A stretch of DNA of 64,000 nt from assembly GCA_035772405.1 (NCBI GenBank), contig JAYKKM010000193.1:1697501-1761500 (forward strand), given 5' to 3'. This stretch comes from Chrysogorgia sp. JL179-B06. Lineage: Eukaryota > Cnidaria > Anthozoa > Scleralcyonacea > Chrysogorgiidae. Position numbers and translations under genes: made by a program. Shown one piece after another: positions 35,125-44,216 of the stretch. The notes below the pieces were generated by a model. It had not been told where the DNA came from. It saw only the letters and a list, made by a program, of their open reading frames with translations, and searched no databases. The stretch's first letter is position 1, and the number at the start of each line of letters is the position of its first letter.

Positions 35125-37102
35125 ATACTAACCCAAAATCTTACGATAATGTTTTATTTTAGAAATAACAGCTGATTTTAATTTCGAATTTACTACCGAT
35201 AGTCTGTAACATCATCTCATTCTGTGTTTTTTTTATCTCATTCTGTTTTTTCTGATCAAAGTACAAACATCAATAAATAAACAATATGGGCAAACGACAA
35301 TTAGTTAAAAATACTAAGCCGTCCCCACCTGCTGCAGCACTAAAAGTTATTCGGCGCCATAATTACAATTATTACATGATACCGAGAATTATCACGGCCG
35401 AGGTTTGCGTTATCTGCCGAAGCCTGAGACTGATAACACAAACTGACGCCTTGATAATATAGGTGTAATATAACAAGATAATAGGTATATATATACCTAT
35501 CACAAGTTTGGGCTTTTTAATTGTTCTGAAACTCGTTAATAATCCATAAACCAAAAACAAAGAAATTTTTACAAAAATTTCTTCACGAATGTCGCCGATT
35601 TTCTCTCAAAATTCAGGTTGGTTTGAGTGGCAAGTTCACTCGTAGAGTTCTTCCTCAGATTTCAAAACACGTCGATCAAACCTACCTCATTAGTAAACCT
35701 TCCTCAAGGGTAGCATGATTGAGTCGGTTTTCTTTGATGTACCGCGCGCTGTATATAAGAAATGAAGAAAAAACTATGAAAATCTTTGTCCAAGGTGGAA
35801 AAAATAGACAAAACTTTGTTGTAAAACCTCCTCAAACATGAAATAAGTTAGATAAATCCCTCGAACGTCGGGATGTAAGCTATACAGCCCTCGGACGCTA
35901 CGCATACTCGGGGATTTATCTCTTACATACCCGCAGCTTTTTCACAACTCTGTCATAAGCTAAAGTTTCATCATCATCCCTCTTAGCACTGCTATAGTTC
36001 GTTTACTATTCACAGGTAGCCATGAGGTCAACCTGAGCTCTTCGCATTTCACTGTTGAATCACTGTATGTGACATCACTTCCTGCGAATAGTAAACAAAC
36101 GTTGGAAAGGAAAAGGGCGTGAAGATGAAACTTTTGCTGATGATAATATTAAGAATTTTTTGGGTGATTAGTAATTGTGATTATCTGATAAAAAGAAGGC
36201 ATGTTTTTCCATCTGAAAACCACTATAACCTATAACGTTGTAATTTTGTGTAGTTGTACAATATTGATGAGTTCAACAGATTAAAAACCACAAAATCAAG
36301 CCTTCCAGTTTATGGGGCAAGTGAAGCTGATTTAAATGTAATTCAATACTTTTTAAAGAAATGTTTTAGGAGACGTTACATTTCTGAATTATTGAATTAT
36401 TGAATGAATTGTTAGAAAAATATGATAGAGATATTCCTCAATTTTGTGAATTTTCTTTAGTCTATGTGAGAAACTAACATCATCTAAGTTGCACGTTTCA
36501 AAAACTTGAATATTTCTGGAACGACATGAGGTAATGAGAAACCGAGAAAGCCATTCTGTCTCACTTTCAAGATTCTTTTAGATAAAATTAGAATTGGATA
36601 AACGGTTTTTTCATCGTAGTAGCAGCTTAAGAATTTTCCTCGCCTTTAAATTTTCCCGCGAATTAGAAATATAAGGGCTTTGGTTAATTAAGACCTACAT
36701 TCGATATATACTAGTCGATGTATAATATTTATACGAGATAATCGTGGATATGTGTTGAATTATGCTAGTTAGTTTAACGACGAATGCTTTACACGTCGAG
36801 CAAACCTGCAGATCGTTGAATACATCTCTCATTGATTATTCAAGTTAACAAAATGGAGAAAGACTACATAAATTATATCAAAACACCCAGAATTTCTGGC
36901 TGTCATTGGACCGCCCGATCCCAGGGCCATTTTCGCCGACCGTGGCGGCAAAATGGCCTGGGCACGAGGTTGTGCAATTTTTGGTTGTTTATTTTGGTTT
37001 CAATGAACTAATACTTCTGAATTTTTCGTTGCAAAAGACATACTATATATATATTTTATTATATTGCACAATCAGCGAGTAACACTACGCGTGCTAACAA
37101 CT
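35125..37102. other. No gene; two dispersed repeat copies
   Basis: Holds the second copy of the repeat of 6892-7040 (here 35716-35850) and the second copy of the repeat of 3205-3300 (here 36878-36965). A weak inverted pair with 'gtttactattcacagg' and 'gcgaatagtaaac' lies at about 35995-36090. No coding frame is supported. Confidence 0.5.
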
Positions 37103-37199
37103 CGCATAGCCTGCGGTTTTTTAGGGGTTGGGGTCGAGGGCGGGCATGAGGCGGAGAATGCGGGCAAGGCGGAAAAAACCGCCTGCCGCAAAACTAGGA
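37103..37199. repeat. Short foldback repeat, TAGCCTGCGG...CCGCAAAACTAGG
   Basis: 'tgcggttttttaggggttgg' on the left and 'aaaaaaccgcctgccgca' on the right are complementary ends around a GC-rich centre (gtcgagggcgggcatg). This type is familiar from coral genomes. It lies about 50 bases outside the left end of the Polinton. Confidence 0.6.
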
Positions 37200-37251
37200 A
37201 TATTTGCATTACGCCCCCAACGACAATTATCCTAATCTAATTAAAAACAAC

Positions 37252-37424
37252 AGTAGTATAGTAAGTGGGGTTTCGAGCTCAATCGATGTCAGCCATAAAT
37301 ATAAATGCCAAAACATCACCAAATTTGTGTCGAATCGCGATTCGACAAAATTTGGTGTTGTTTTAGCACATCTACATTTACGGATAACATCGAATAAGCT
37401 CGAACCCCCACTTACTATACTACT
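37252..37424. repeat. 173-bp imperfect terminal palindrome of element 1
   Basis: Starts AGTAGTATAGTAAGTGGGG and ends in its complement. The centre, near 37338, is the perfect palindrome TGTCGAATCGCGATTCGACA. The arms are about four-fifths identical by eye. Element 2 has a similar 169-bp palindrome at 54643-54811 with its own matched arms, so compensating change has kept the fold. Confidence 0.85.
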
Positions 37425-37574
37425 ATGGCGGTCGTTAATTGGGCTAAACACTCCTCACGTTTTCTACTCAATTGATGTCAAACACGCGCGAGACTCACGA
37501 AACAATACCAAATTTATACCAAATCGCGATTTTGCTTAATTTGGTGTCATTTCAGTCACATTTTTAAAAATAGA

Positions 37575-37860
37575 AAGTGTCGTTTCAACATTTTCACAAA
37601 TTTGTCAAATCACATTTAGGAAAATGTAGTTTCAACATTTTCACAGGTTTACGTCACATTTAAAAAAGTAGAGAGTGTCGTTTCAACATTTTCACAAATT
37701 TATGTCACATTTAAAAAATAGTCGTTTCAACATTTTCACAAATTTATGTCAAATCACATTTAGGAAAGTAGCCGTTTCAACATTTTCACAAATTTGTCAA
37801 ATCACGTTTAAGAAAATAGTCGTTTCAACGCTTTTACAAATTTATGTATCGTAAAAGTGT
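37575..37860. repeat. Iterons, about 45-bp unit, six copies
   Basis: The word CGTTTCAACATTTTCACAAA and close variants recur at about 37582, 37627, 37677, 37722, 37767 and 37822, spaced by short A-rich segments. The same units, inverted, fill 54190-54430, and a third set lies in element 2 at 54950-55195. Repeats of this kind next to genome ends could bind a replication or integration protein, but nothing in the sequence proves that. Confidence 0.8.
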
Positions 37861-38032
37861 CTCACGCGTGATAAAATTGCCACCTGTTATGCAAATTAGA
37901 TTATTGCCACCTGTTAATAATAGATTAGTCTGTTTGCTCACTATTTTCAGTGTTTGTCGCACTTCTAAAATGGTGATCGTACACATATTTCGACGTTGTG
38001 ATTCCTCCCGACAACAAACCACATCGCAGTGT

Positions 38033-41000
38033 TTAAGAGGTGTCAGTGGGTGTGTCTCTCACTACAATGTTTTTGTGACCATACGCATAGGAGTCAATAC
38101 CATTTTCTAAAAGGTATCGTTTATCATCAAAACAGGATAACGACACTTTATTAATTTCATAACTACCAAGCTGATGCTTGACACTTCTAATGGTCTTCAT
38201 TGTGTGTCGCAACTGTTTCTCATCGAGTAACACGCTTTTGTAATCTTCATGCTTGATTACCTTTTTAATTATGTTCTTTCTAATACCTTTGGCGGTTTTC
38301 CCACCACCTCCATCCTCTTTCAAATAACTGTACATCTTACTGCGCAACCCAACAAACTCAACAATTGGTGTTCCGGCGCACTCGTCTTTCATCTTGCCAA
38401 TAACTTTCTTATTCTCTTTGAAAGCGAATGGGTTGTCTGCAGGGTAGTCGCTATTGTCAAACTTTTCGCGCTCCATCATAAAGTCAGAGTAAACGTCATC
38501 AGTTTCGATTGTGTACAACAGGCTGTCAGTGTCAGTGAAGTGCAATCTGCAGGTATTGCTAGAGTACTTTTTCATAATATAATTATAGTGGAAATCGTAC
38601 ATCAGCGTTTTACTCAAGTCTAGTATACACATACCCACATATGCAGGTCGATTTAGTGTCAACGTTTCTTTAACTTTATGAACAGCGACTAAGTTCTCGC
38701 TAAATATCTTGCAAGACACAAACGTTGGCTTAGAGACAAGCTTTTTTAATTTCTTCACAGGGTCACTAACCTTACGTCCACACGCTTCCTCAAGTTCTCC
38801 ATTGTTTTCCCAAACACGCTGTTGTTCATCAACTTGAAGAAGTCCTTCTCGAAAGCGTTCTTAGCCGCAGTTCTTTTGACTGTGTTGAAGTCGATGTACT
38901 TACCCAGCCACTTGGACTGATCAAACTGTAGGACCCTATGAACCTTTTTAATTTTCAGTCCAAGATCCATATACAACTGCAGATTTCTATAGTGACACAC
39001 GTACTTTTCTTTGTCCATCAAATTAGTCACCAGCTTCTTCACACCACCAACACTCACATTAAACTTATTTTTGATTTTCGTGCAGTACCCCGACAACATG
39101 TCAACAGTTATTTCCATCTTCTCGGGAGCCAACGGGTAATCATTATGTAGGTCATGCAAATGGTCTGGATACTCCAAGTTGACTTCAAGTAGTAAGCCCT
39201 TTTTACTGTCGTTGTGATAGTCGCATAGATTAACCTTCTCTATTTCTTTCTTAGTCAACCATTTAAAACCACCCGTAGGTAGACTTTGACTCATTGCCCA
39301 TCCATACAAATTGTTGGCATCAAGGTACATCAAATACTTCGACTCTTTCGTTTTATCATACCCCTTCATATATTTATTATTTGCCACGCCATGTCTGTTG
39401 CATATGTAGCTCACACCACCACGCATACCCATTTCTACGAACTGGAACATGTCAACGTCAGACAATAGTTCAAGTTCCACTCCAGTCATTTTTAACATCG
39501 CGTCCCAAGCCAATCCAGGTGATGTGAAATAGTGACACGGGTCTAGTTTATACTCACGATGACATGTCTTTCTAAAGTTCTCAAAAACATCAGCGAGCAA
39601 GAGCACATCGCTTTTCAAATACAGATCATGGTACCCACCCATATTTTCAACGTTGAAGTAGTCCCACACATCGCAAGCGCGCTCATGCATTTCTTCCGTA
39701 ATATGCTCGTCATTCAGAATGCTATAAAAGTCCTTTTTGGAGGGTAGCTCGCATTCATCGAATTTATCAAAGGAGTCCATATAATCGTAGGGATAGACCC
39801 CCTTTCTTGTCATTAGTGCCAACCCTGTTTCATGAAACACTTCTGACGTGTATTTGAAAGCGTCTCTAGGTTCTTCACCAAGTTGTCCAAAGAGCTACCC
39901 ATGAACTGAAAGCTATCCAAGAATACCAAGTTTTTTCCAAGCATGAACGCCATGTACTTCTCCATGTTGTTCGGTATCACATTTATGTCTTGACCAAACT
40001 TACCAATCTCCTGCATAATGAAGTGACTATCGTAACCGCGTAAGTTATGAAAGATCACAGGAATTTTATCAGTCAATTTAAAGTTCACGTTACAGTCGCG
40101 ATGTGCGGACCCTCTGTACTTACCTGACACGTGACAGTGGTCTCTCACTCTAACGTCAGCGCCAGTGTACTCAACACTGCAAATATGACAACTTTTAGCC
40201 TCGTCAAAGTCTTGTTTATCGTCATCAGTCAGTATCATTTCTTTGTTAAAGTGACTCTCAGATGTCTTTTTACAATATTCGACAATTTCTAACATCTCCC
40301 CAATGAACTTGTTAACTGCATTTTCACCGCGATACACTTTTACTGGCTTACTATACTCATTGTCATAGCAACAAACCAGTTTATACCCATAACCACAGTC
40401 AACGTGCCTCTGGTAAGCGTTTGTGTAGCTACACTTGCTTGATGGTGTTGTCGTGTGCACCTTCTGTGTGATAGCCTCGAAGTCTGCGTACACCACAAAT
40501 GGTACGTTTAGTTGTCTACTATAATTCTTATATTTCACTTTCGCACCTTTTTGCGGCATTTTAATAGCTTGCTTCCCATTAATGACCAAACATACTTCCA
40601 TATGACGTTCAAGCACGTCCGCTCGGGTAAAACACTGCAGGCAATATCTACAAAAGTGTTTTCTAGCCTTATGCTCTGTCTGACGGTACATGAATTTGTT
40701 GAAATCACGAATATACACATAGTGCTTGTCACCCTCATCATTAGTTATCAACAATAGGTCCATATGGTCAGGATACACCTCCTTAGAAACATACACAGGG
40801 AATGGTTGCTTATCTTCATACCCAAAGACATTAATACTAATATCGTTAGCCCTTTCAATCTTGTTGTAATCTTTGAGCGTGACTGGGAAATCAATTCCGT
40901 CGTAGTTCAGCTCGCTGATGTGGCTGACGTACTTCGACGTTCTATGGGAGTTTTTTCCAACAGGAAACTTGTGTGCTAGGTGACACCATCTAAAGCACTC

Positions 41001-42311
41001 GTTGTCGTCTCCATTATTCACGTTTATCAAACCCTTCTTACTAATGCACAGCTCCTTTGGTAACGTAATATAACTACTCCCACTCAAAGGTCTATAAATA
41101 GCGATATTAACGTAGTGTGCGTCTATTTTGTCGATAGTCCATCCAGACCCCTCAGATAACCACCCAGCTATCCGCGTCAAAATCTGTTCCGATCCACGAT
41201 TAGCGACACCCTCGATGTCATGCTCGTTAATGACGACGAACGTTCCACTGTTAAAGTAGGCAGTTTTATATGTGATCTTATTGAATCCCAAAGTTTTCTC
41301 GAAAGTGACCTTAACTGTCTCTACCACTTTCATTCCGTTAGTCTCACCCAACTCGCGTCTCAAGAGGTTGATGACAGCGCTTCTAGTTGCGTTTAGTTGA
41401 TTGATGTCTCTAGCGTTAACCACCCCGACTCCGTAAGACCTTGTGAATCCTCTCAGTGCTCGATCCAACAACCGCGGACTATGGTCTTCAACTGTAGGTT
41501 GCGCTTCCTGATTTCTAACAAGACGGTTATACGTCCGACTACCAACGTTGACTCGCCTGTTTGTCAGCGGATTAACAATAGTCGCGTTTGTCGGGTCACT
41601 AAAAACACCATCTCTAACAAGTTGATTGTAGACTCGCCCATGAACATTGACTGCTCTACCTGTTAGCGGATTTACAACGGCTGCACCAACCACATCAGTT
41701 CTAGCGAGTGAGTTTTCTATGACGTCGCCCATGGCTTCTATATACACTACACTTTCTTTTTTTTTCCTAAGCCACTCGTTGTAGTACTGATCGCTACTTT
41801 CACACCATCCCAACTTTGGATACGCCACCCCAAACAGATTGTCGTCAAACTTCTCTTTCACCTTTCCGTCTTTAAGGTCTGACACCTTCTCGAGTGTCTT
41901 GAATTGTCTTCTATGGCACAACCTAATAATGTAGTATCCGTATCTGCTGACGTTTCTGCCCTTTATCAACCCACATGAGTACAACACATTGACAACTTTC
42001 AAGAAGTCCTCTTTTATCAACTCAAGGTGCTCACCCTTCACAACGTTCCGCAGTCTCCTCCCCATCCACCAAGACCGCTTGTGAACGCTTTTTGGTCGTA
42101 TGAGTCTCATGTCACTATAACTCTGAGTGTAACCCCATTCGATGTCGCCACACTTTGGACACGCGTACCCACCACAGCCAGTCATGTTTTTCACAACGCC
42201 ACAATCCAAGCAGTAGTAAAGCCTGAAGGTGTCTCCACACTCAATTTTCGTTTCATTCGCAATCTCATCAATTGTCAAACCATAACTCATCTGCCTCATA
42301 AGTTTGTCCAT
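38033..42311 (-). pseudogene. polB: Protein-primed family B DNA polymerase, extended N-terminus, two frameshifts
   Basis: Copies the element genome. Three overlapping minus-strand frames (833, 361 and 241 residues) form one gene of about 1,430 residues, broken by single-base-type shifts near 39840-39860 and 38755-38775. Residues 35-55 hold a CxxC...CxxC zinc ribbon. Two repeats NPLTGRAVNVHGRVYN and NPLTNRRVNVGSRTYN (about 214-266) resemble the 2-Cys adaptor motif of large DNA viruses. A C2H2-like finger lies near 555-575, exonuclease motif YADFEAI near 609 and HNLRGYDSHF follows. The second frame has palm motif YLDANNLYGWAM and KLMNNSVFGKT, and the third has FTDTDSLLY. The start follows the motif GGAGTAGTATAAGTG. 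All catalytic motifs survive, so decay may be recent. Confidence 0.9.
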
Positions 42312-42319
42312 CACTTATA

Positions 42320-42757
42320 CTACTCCAACATTTTTTTATCGAACCAATATACCCACACTACTATTCCACTACCCAAACCTAACGCGCCAACAAACAACAA
42401 TTGGTATTCCTTCATTTCCGCACTCGGTTGGTAGTAATCCGCAATCTTCGGACTCTCAGTGAACACTCGACCGCTGTAGTGAATGGTCATTACGCTTCTA
42501 AGTTCTTCCAACGCGCGGTTTGTGTCATTGATGTCAGCATTAGCATCTGAGAGCTGTTGTCGCAAGCGCTGAATCTGATCTTTTTTAGCGACTTCATTTT
42601 CATACCACACTTCTTTCGCACTGGCTAACTGTTCCAACGCATGGTTGTGTCTTTTCATCTCAGCTTCATAACCTGAGTGATTAAACTTTGAAAACATAAA
42701 GCCAGCGCCTGCAAAAGCTATCGCATTAAATGTCCCTCCAGCCACAACGCTCACCAT
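42320..42757 (-). CDS. Small protein: membrane segment, coiled coil, membrane segment
   Basis: 145 residues. Residues 2-22 are small and hydrophobic (GGTFNAIAFAGAGFMF), residues about 30-95 are a long polar helix rich in Glu, Gln, Lys and Leu spaced as in a coiled coil, and residues about 117-138 (LLFVGALGLGSGIVVWVYWF) form a clear second membrane helix. Both ends would therefore anchor in a membrane with a helical rod between. It lies 4 bases after the stop of the next gene upstream and 8 bases before the polymerase start, like genes in a co-transcribed minus-strand set. The role is unknown; possibly a virion membrane or scaffold protein. Not covered by the sequenced part of element 2. Confidence 0.75.
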   Translation of the reverse strand: MVSVVAGGTFNAIAFAGAGFMFSKFNHSGYEAEMKRHNHALEQLASAKEVWYENEVAKKDQIQRLRQQLSDANADINDTNRALEELRSVMTIHYSGRVFTESPKIADYYQPSAEMKEYQLLFVGALGLGSGIVVWVYWFDKKMLE

Positions 42758-42761
42758 TAAC

Positions 42762-42998
42762 TTACGTTGATTTGAATGGATCTGTCGGTATCCACTTTTT
42801 CGATTGCATCCATTTTACTAACAGCGTTCCTGCACCAACAGCTGCAGCAAGTTTCACTGTACCTTTCACAGTCTCTGGTGTTCCCAATGGTTCCCCCAAA
42901 GCCTTTTTCGAAATCATACTCACTACCACAGCGCCAGTCGTAACAAGTAGCGCGTCGTACAATTCGTTCATGAGTTCTTTTCGATCGATCGCAGCCAT
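42762..42998 (-). CDS. Small protein with two hydrophobic segments
   Basis: 78 residues from MAAIDRKELMNE; a longer start nine codons upstream (43025) is possible, but the downstream ATG is preceded by gtatat. Hydrophobic stretches ALLVTTGAVVVSMI (about 17-31) and LAAAVGAGTLLVKWM (about 49-63) are separated by a Pro/Gly-rich turn, which fits a hairpin membrane protein. It ends PTDPFKST. It stands between the Lys-rich peptide gene and the coiled-coil membrane gene on the same strand. Function unknown; size and hydrophobicity fit a minor virion membrane component, an inference only. Confidence 0.65.
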   Translation of the reverse strand: MAAIDRKELMNELYDALLVTTGAVVVSMISKKALGEPLGTPETVKGTVKLAAAVGAGTLLVKWMQSKKWIPTDPFKST

Positions 42999-43145
42999 AT
43001 ATACATTGTCGTGTGTTTTGTTCAAGAATCAAATGTGTCTAACGCTGGACGACAAGTTCTACGATTTTCTGGCGCGGGTGATGCAGTACTCACAGGCTCT
43101 AATCGTGTCTCTTTTTCACTGCTAATTGTGTACCATAGCGAAGCA

Positions 43146-43328
43146 CTAGCTCCACTCACTACCCTGTTCCTCATTGACTATCATTTCACGCATTTTCTTT
43201 TCTTTCGCGGCTTTCGATATCTCAGCCAACTTTTTACCAGCAGCGACGCGCTTTGGGTCCTTCACCTTAGCACTTTTCACATCAGCTGTGATCTTAGCGT
43301 CAACAGTCGTCTGTGAGTCTTCAGTCAT
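43146..43328 (-). CDS. Lys/Ala-rich 60-residue peptide
   Basis: MTEDSQTTVDAKITADVKSA leads into a basic helix with DPKRVAAGKKLAEISKAAKE. The pattern of Lys and Ala with acidic ends suggests a nucleic-acid- or protein-binding helix. Similar 'PKRVAAGKKLAE' words are familiar to me from unnamed cnidarian Polinton-linked peptides, but I cannot name the family. It starts the minus-strand set that leads to the polymerase. Upstream (43329-43458) is a short divergent intergenic space facing the next plus-strand gene. Confidence 0.6.
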   Translation of the reverse strand: MTEDSQTTVDAKITADVKSAKVKDPKRVAAGKKLAEISKAAKEKKMREMIVNEEQGSEWS

Positions 43329-43349
43329 CTAATACACTATCACGTGTTA

Positions 43350-43410
43350 TCTTACTCACAGTTGACCTCACAGGTATCTCACAGTTGACCTCACAGATAT
43401 CTCACAGTCC
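43350..43410. repeat. Short direct repeat in divergent intergenic region
   Basis: 'tctcacagttgacctcacag' occurs twice in tandem with a 22-base period (about 43354-43400), with a further partial 'tctcacag'. It lies between two divergent starts and may carry regulatory sites; no direct evidence. Confidence 0.6.
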
Positions 43411-43440
43411 CAAACCAAACGCACTAAAAATTAGGATTTT

Positions 43441-43458
43441 TTCTGGGAGTATAGTATA
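43441..43458 (+). promoter_or_regulatory. Putative promoter motif, CTGGGAGTATAGTATA
   Basis: Ends directly at the ATG of the 163-residue gene. Nearly the same word (CTCTGGGGGTATAGTA) stands 3 bases before the thymidine kinase ATG, and GGAGTAGTATAAGTG directly before the polymerase ATG. A shared motif so close to starts in one element suggests an element-encoded or viral-style promoter signal. Confidence 0.5.
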
Positions 43459-43950
43459 ATGACTCAAGTCCAAGGCACCGCAGAAGAGACGACTCAAGTC
43501 CAAGACGCCGCAGAAGAGGAGATCGACGCAATGCGGAGACAGTCCTTTATCAACGTGCGCGCCTCACGAGACGCCTCTGGGCCTAACGTCTTAAAAGAGT
43601 ACTCGGCAGTCTTCGTGTTGTGCGAACCCAGTTGTAAAAACGAAGAAGTGTCGAGACGATTTGAGGATCAGATTTTCTTTACAAAACGTGTTCACAAGTT
43701 TTGGGTTGAACTTAACGAAGTTGAAGCCAACATGACGGTTAACATACTAACCAGATTGATCCCTGTGTGGTGCTACTCACCATTCAAGTACCTTGTGTTA
43801 GCAGGTAGAGGCTACTTAGACAACCCTTGCGAGTCCACCGCTACGCTACTTGGCAACTTCCTCGAAGTGTTCTTAGTGAGCCTTCTATGGAGACCGTGTC
43901 CAACCAAACTCAAAGCATGGCTAGAGCTTGCCAAAAAACCGTGGCGTTAA
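43459..43950 (+). CDS. Unknown 163-residue protein, possibly frameshifted into the following zinc-finger frame
   Basis: Begins with two near-identical segments (TTQVQDAAEEEIDAM repeats the preceding TQVQGTAEET), an acidic N-tail likely to be disordered. The middle has FVLCEPSCKNEEVSRRF and a hydrophobic core with VNILTRLIPVWCYSPFKYLV. It ends in AKKPWR over a run of six A (43932-43937), where the next frame opens and continues for 80 codons with zinc-binding residues but without an ATG. A single-base change in the A run, or translational slippage, could join the two. The homologous part of element 2 lies outside the window, so this cannot be resolved here. Confidence 0.6.
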   Translation: MTQVQGTAEETTQVQDAAEEEIDAMRRQSFINVRASRDASGPNVLKEYSAVFVLCEPSCKNEEVSRRFEDQIFFTKRVHKFWVELNEVEANMTVNILTRLIPVWCYSPFKYLVLAGRGYLDNPCESTATLLGNFLEVFLVSLLWRPCPTKLKAWLELAKKPWR

Positions 43951-44188
43951 CGTTTGTAGGGTGGGGTGTAATGAGATACTGAGTGTGGACGACCTCGAGG
44001 ACCACATACTCTCACCCACCCATCAGTATTTCGCGTATGAGTCCAACGTGTACAGGTGTTACCCGTGCGGTATGGTCACCAATAGCCCAATGTGTCGCTC
44101 AAGACATGAGAGCTCGCAGTCCCATCTTAAAAACTTAGAGCTTCAGCGGATATTTGACAACGAACAACGATTTCCACCACCACAATAA
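43928..44188 (+). CDS. Zinc-finger segment without its own ATG
   Basis: The frame holds CRVGCNEILSVDDLEDHIL, then YRCYPCGMVTNSPMCRSRHE and SQSHLKNLELQ. A C-x2-C pair followed by two His at spacing close to C2H2 (CYPC...H...H), plus an upstream C-x3-C with His, fits one or two zinc fingers. There is no ATG before the cysteines, and the frame overlaps the 3' end of the preceding gene at an A6 run. I read it as the C-terminal domain of that gene. It ends 28 bases before the thymidine kinase start. Confidence 0.5.
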   Translation: MPKNRGVNVCRVGCNEILSVDDLEDHILSPTHQYFAYESNVYRCYPCGMVTNSPMCRSRHESSQSHLKNLELQRIFDNEQRFPPPQ

Positions 44189-44194
44189 AAAATA

Positions 44195-44213
44195 TTTCTC
44201 TGGGGGTATAGTA
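44195..44213 (+). promoter_or_regulatory. Putative promoter motif before thymidine kinase
   Basis: TTCTCTGGGGGTATAGTA ends 3 bases before the ATG. It matches the word in front of the 163-residue gene (TTCTGGGAGTATAGTA), and its position relative to the start is nearly the same. Confidence 0.5.
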
Positions 44214-44216
44214 ACC

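Larger units (their letters stand above)
37252..38020. repeat. Element 1 left terminal inverted repeat
   Basis: Outermost is a 173-bp palindrome (37252-37424), then a unique-looking block, about six iterons (37575-37860), two copies of 'ttgccacctgtta', and finally the 3' end of a gene copied from the other side of the element. The complement matches 54005-54642 almost base for base; in the innermost 110 bases I count one difference. It lies just beyond the polymerase stop codon at 38033. Confidence 0.9.

Noticed and set aside
37834..38022. 62-residue minus-strand frame near the left end of element 1
   Set aside because: It covers the TIR copy of another gene's 3' end, read partly in a different phase; it is not an independent gene.
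40535..40757. Plus-strand frames within the polymerase and other opposite-strand frames of 60-130 residues in the elements
   Set aside because: They lie antisense to strongly conserved coding sequence and show no motif; they are shadows.
38033..42311. Programmed frameshifting as the explanation for the two polymerase shifts
   Set aside because: No slippery heptamer or following structure is evident at either place, and other genes of the same element are also broken; mutation or sequencing error is simpler.
42311..42314. Upstream non-ATG starts (GTG/TTG) for polymerase, integrase and BRO-N frames
   Set aside because: In-frame ATGs follow within a few codons and match between the copies or follow the shared motif, so the ATGs were used.
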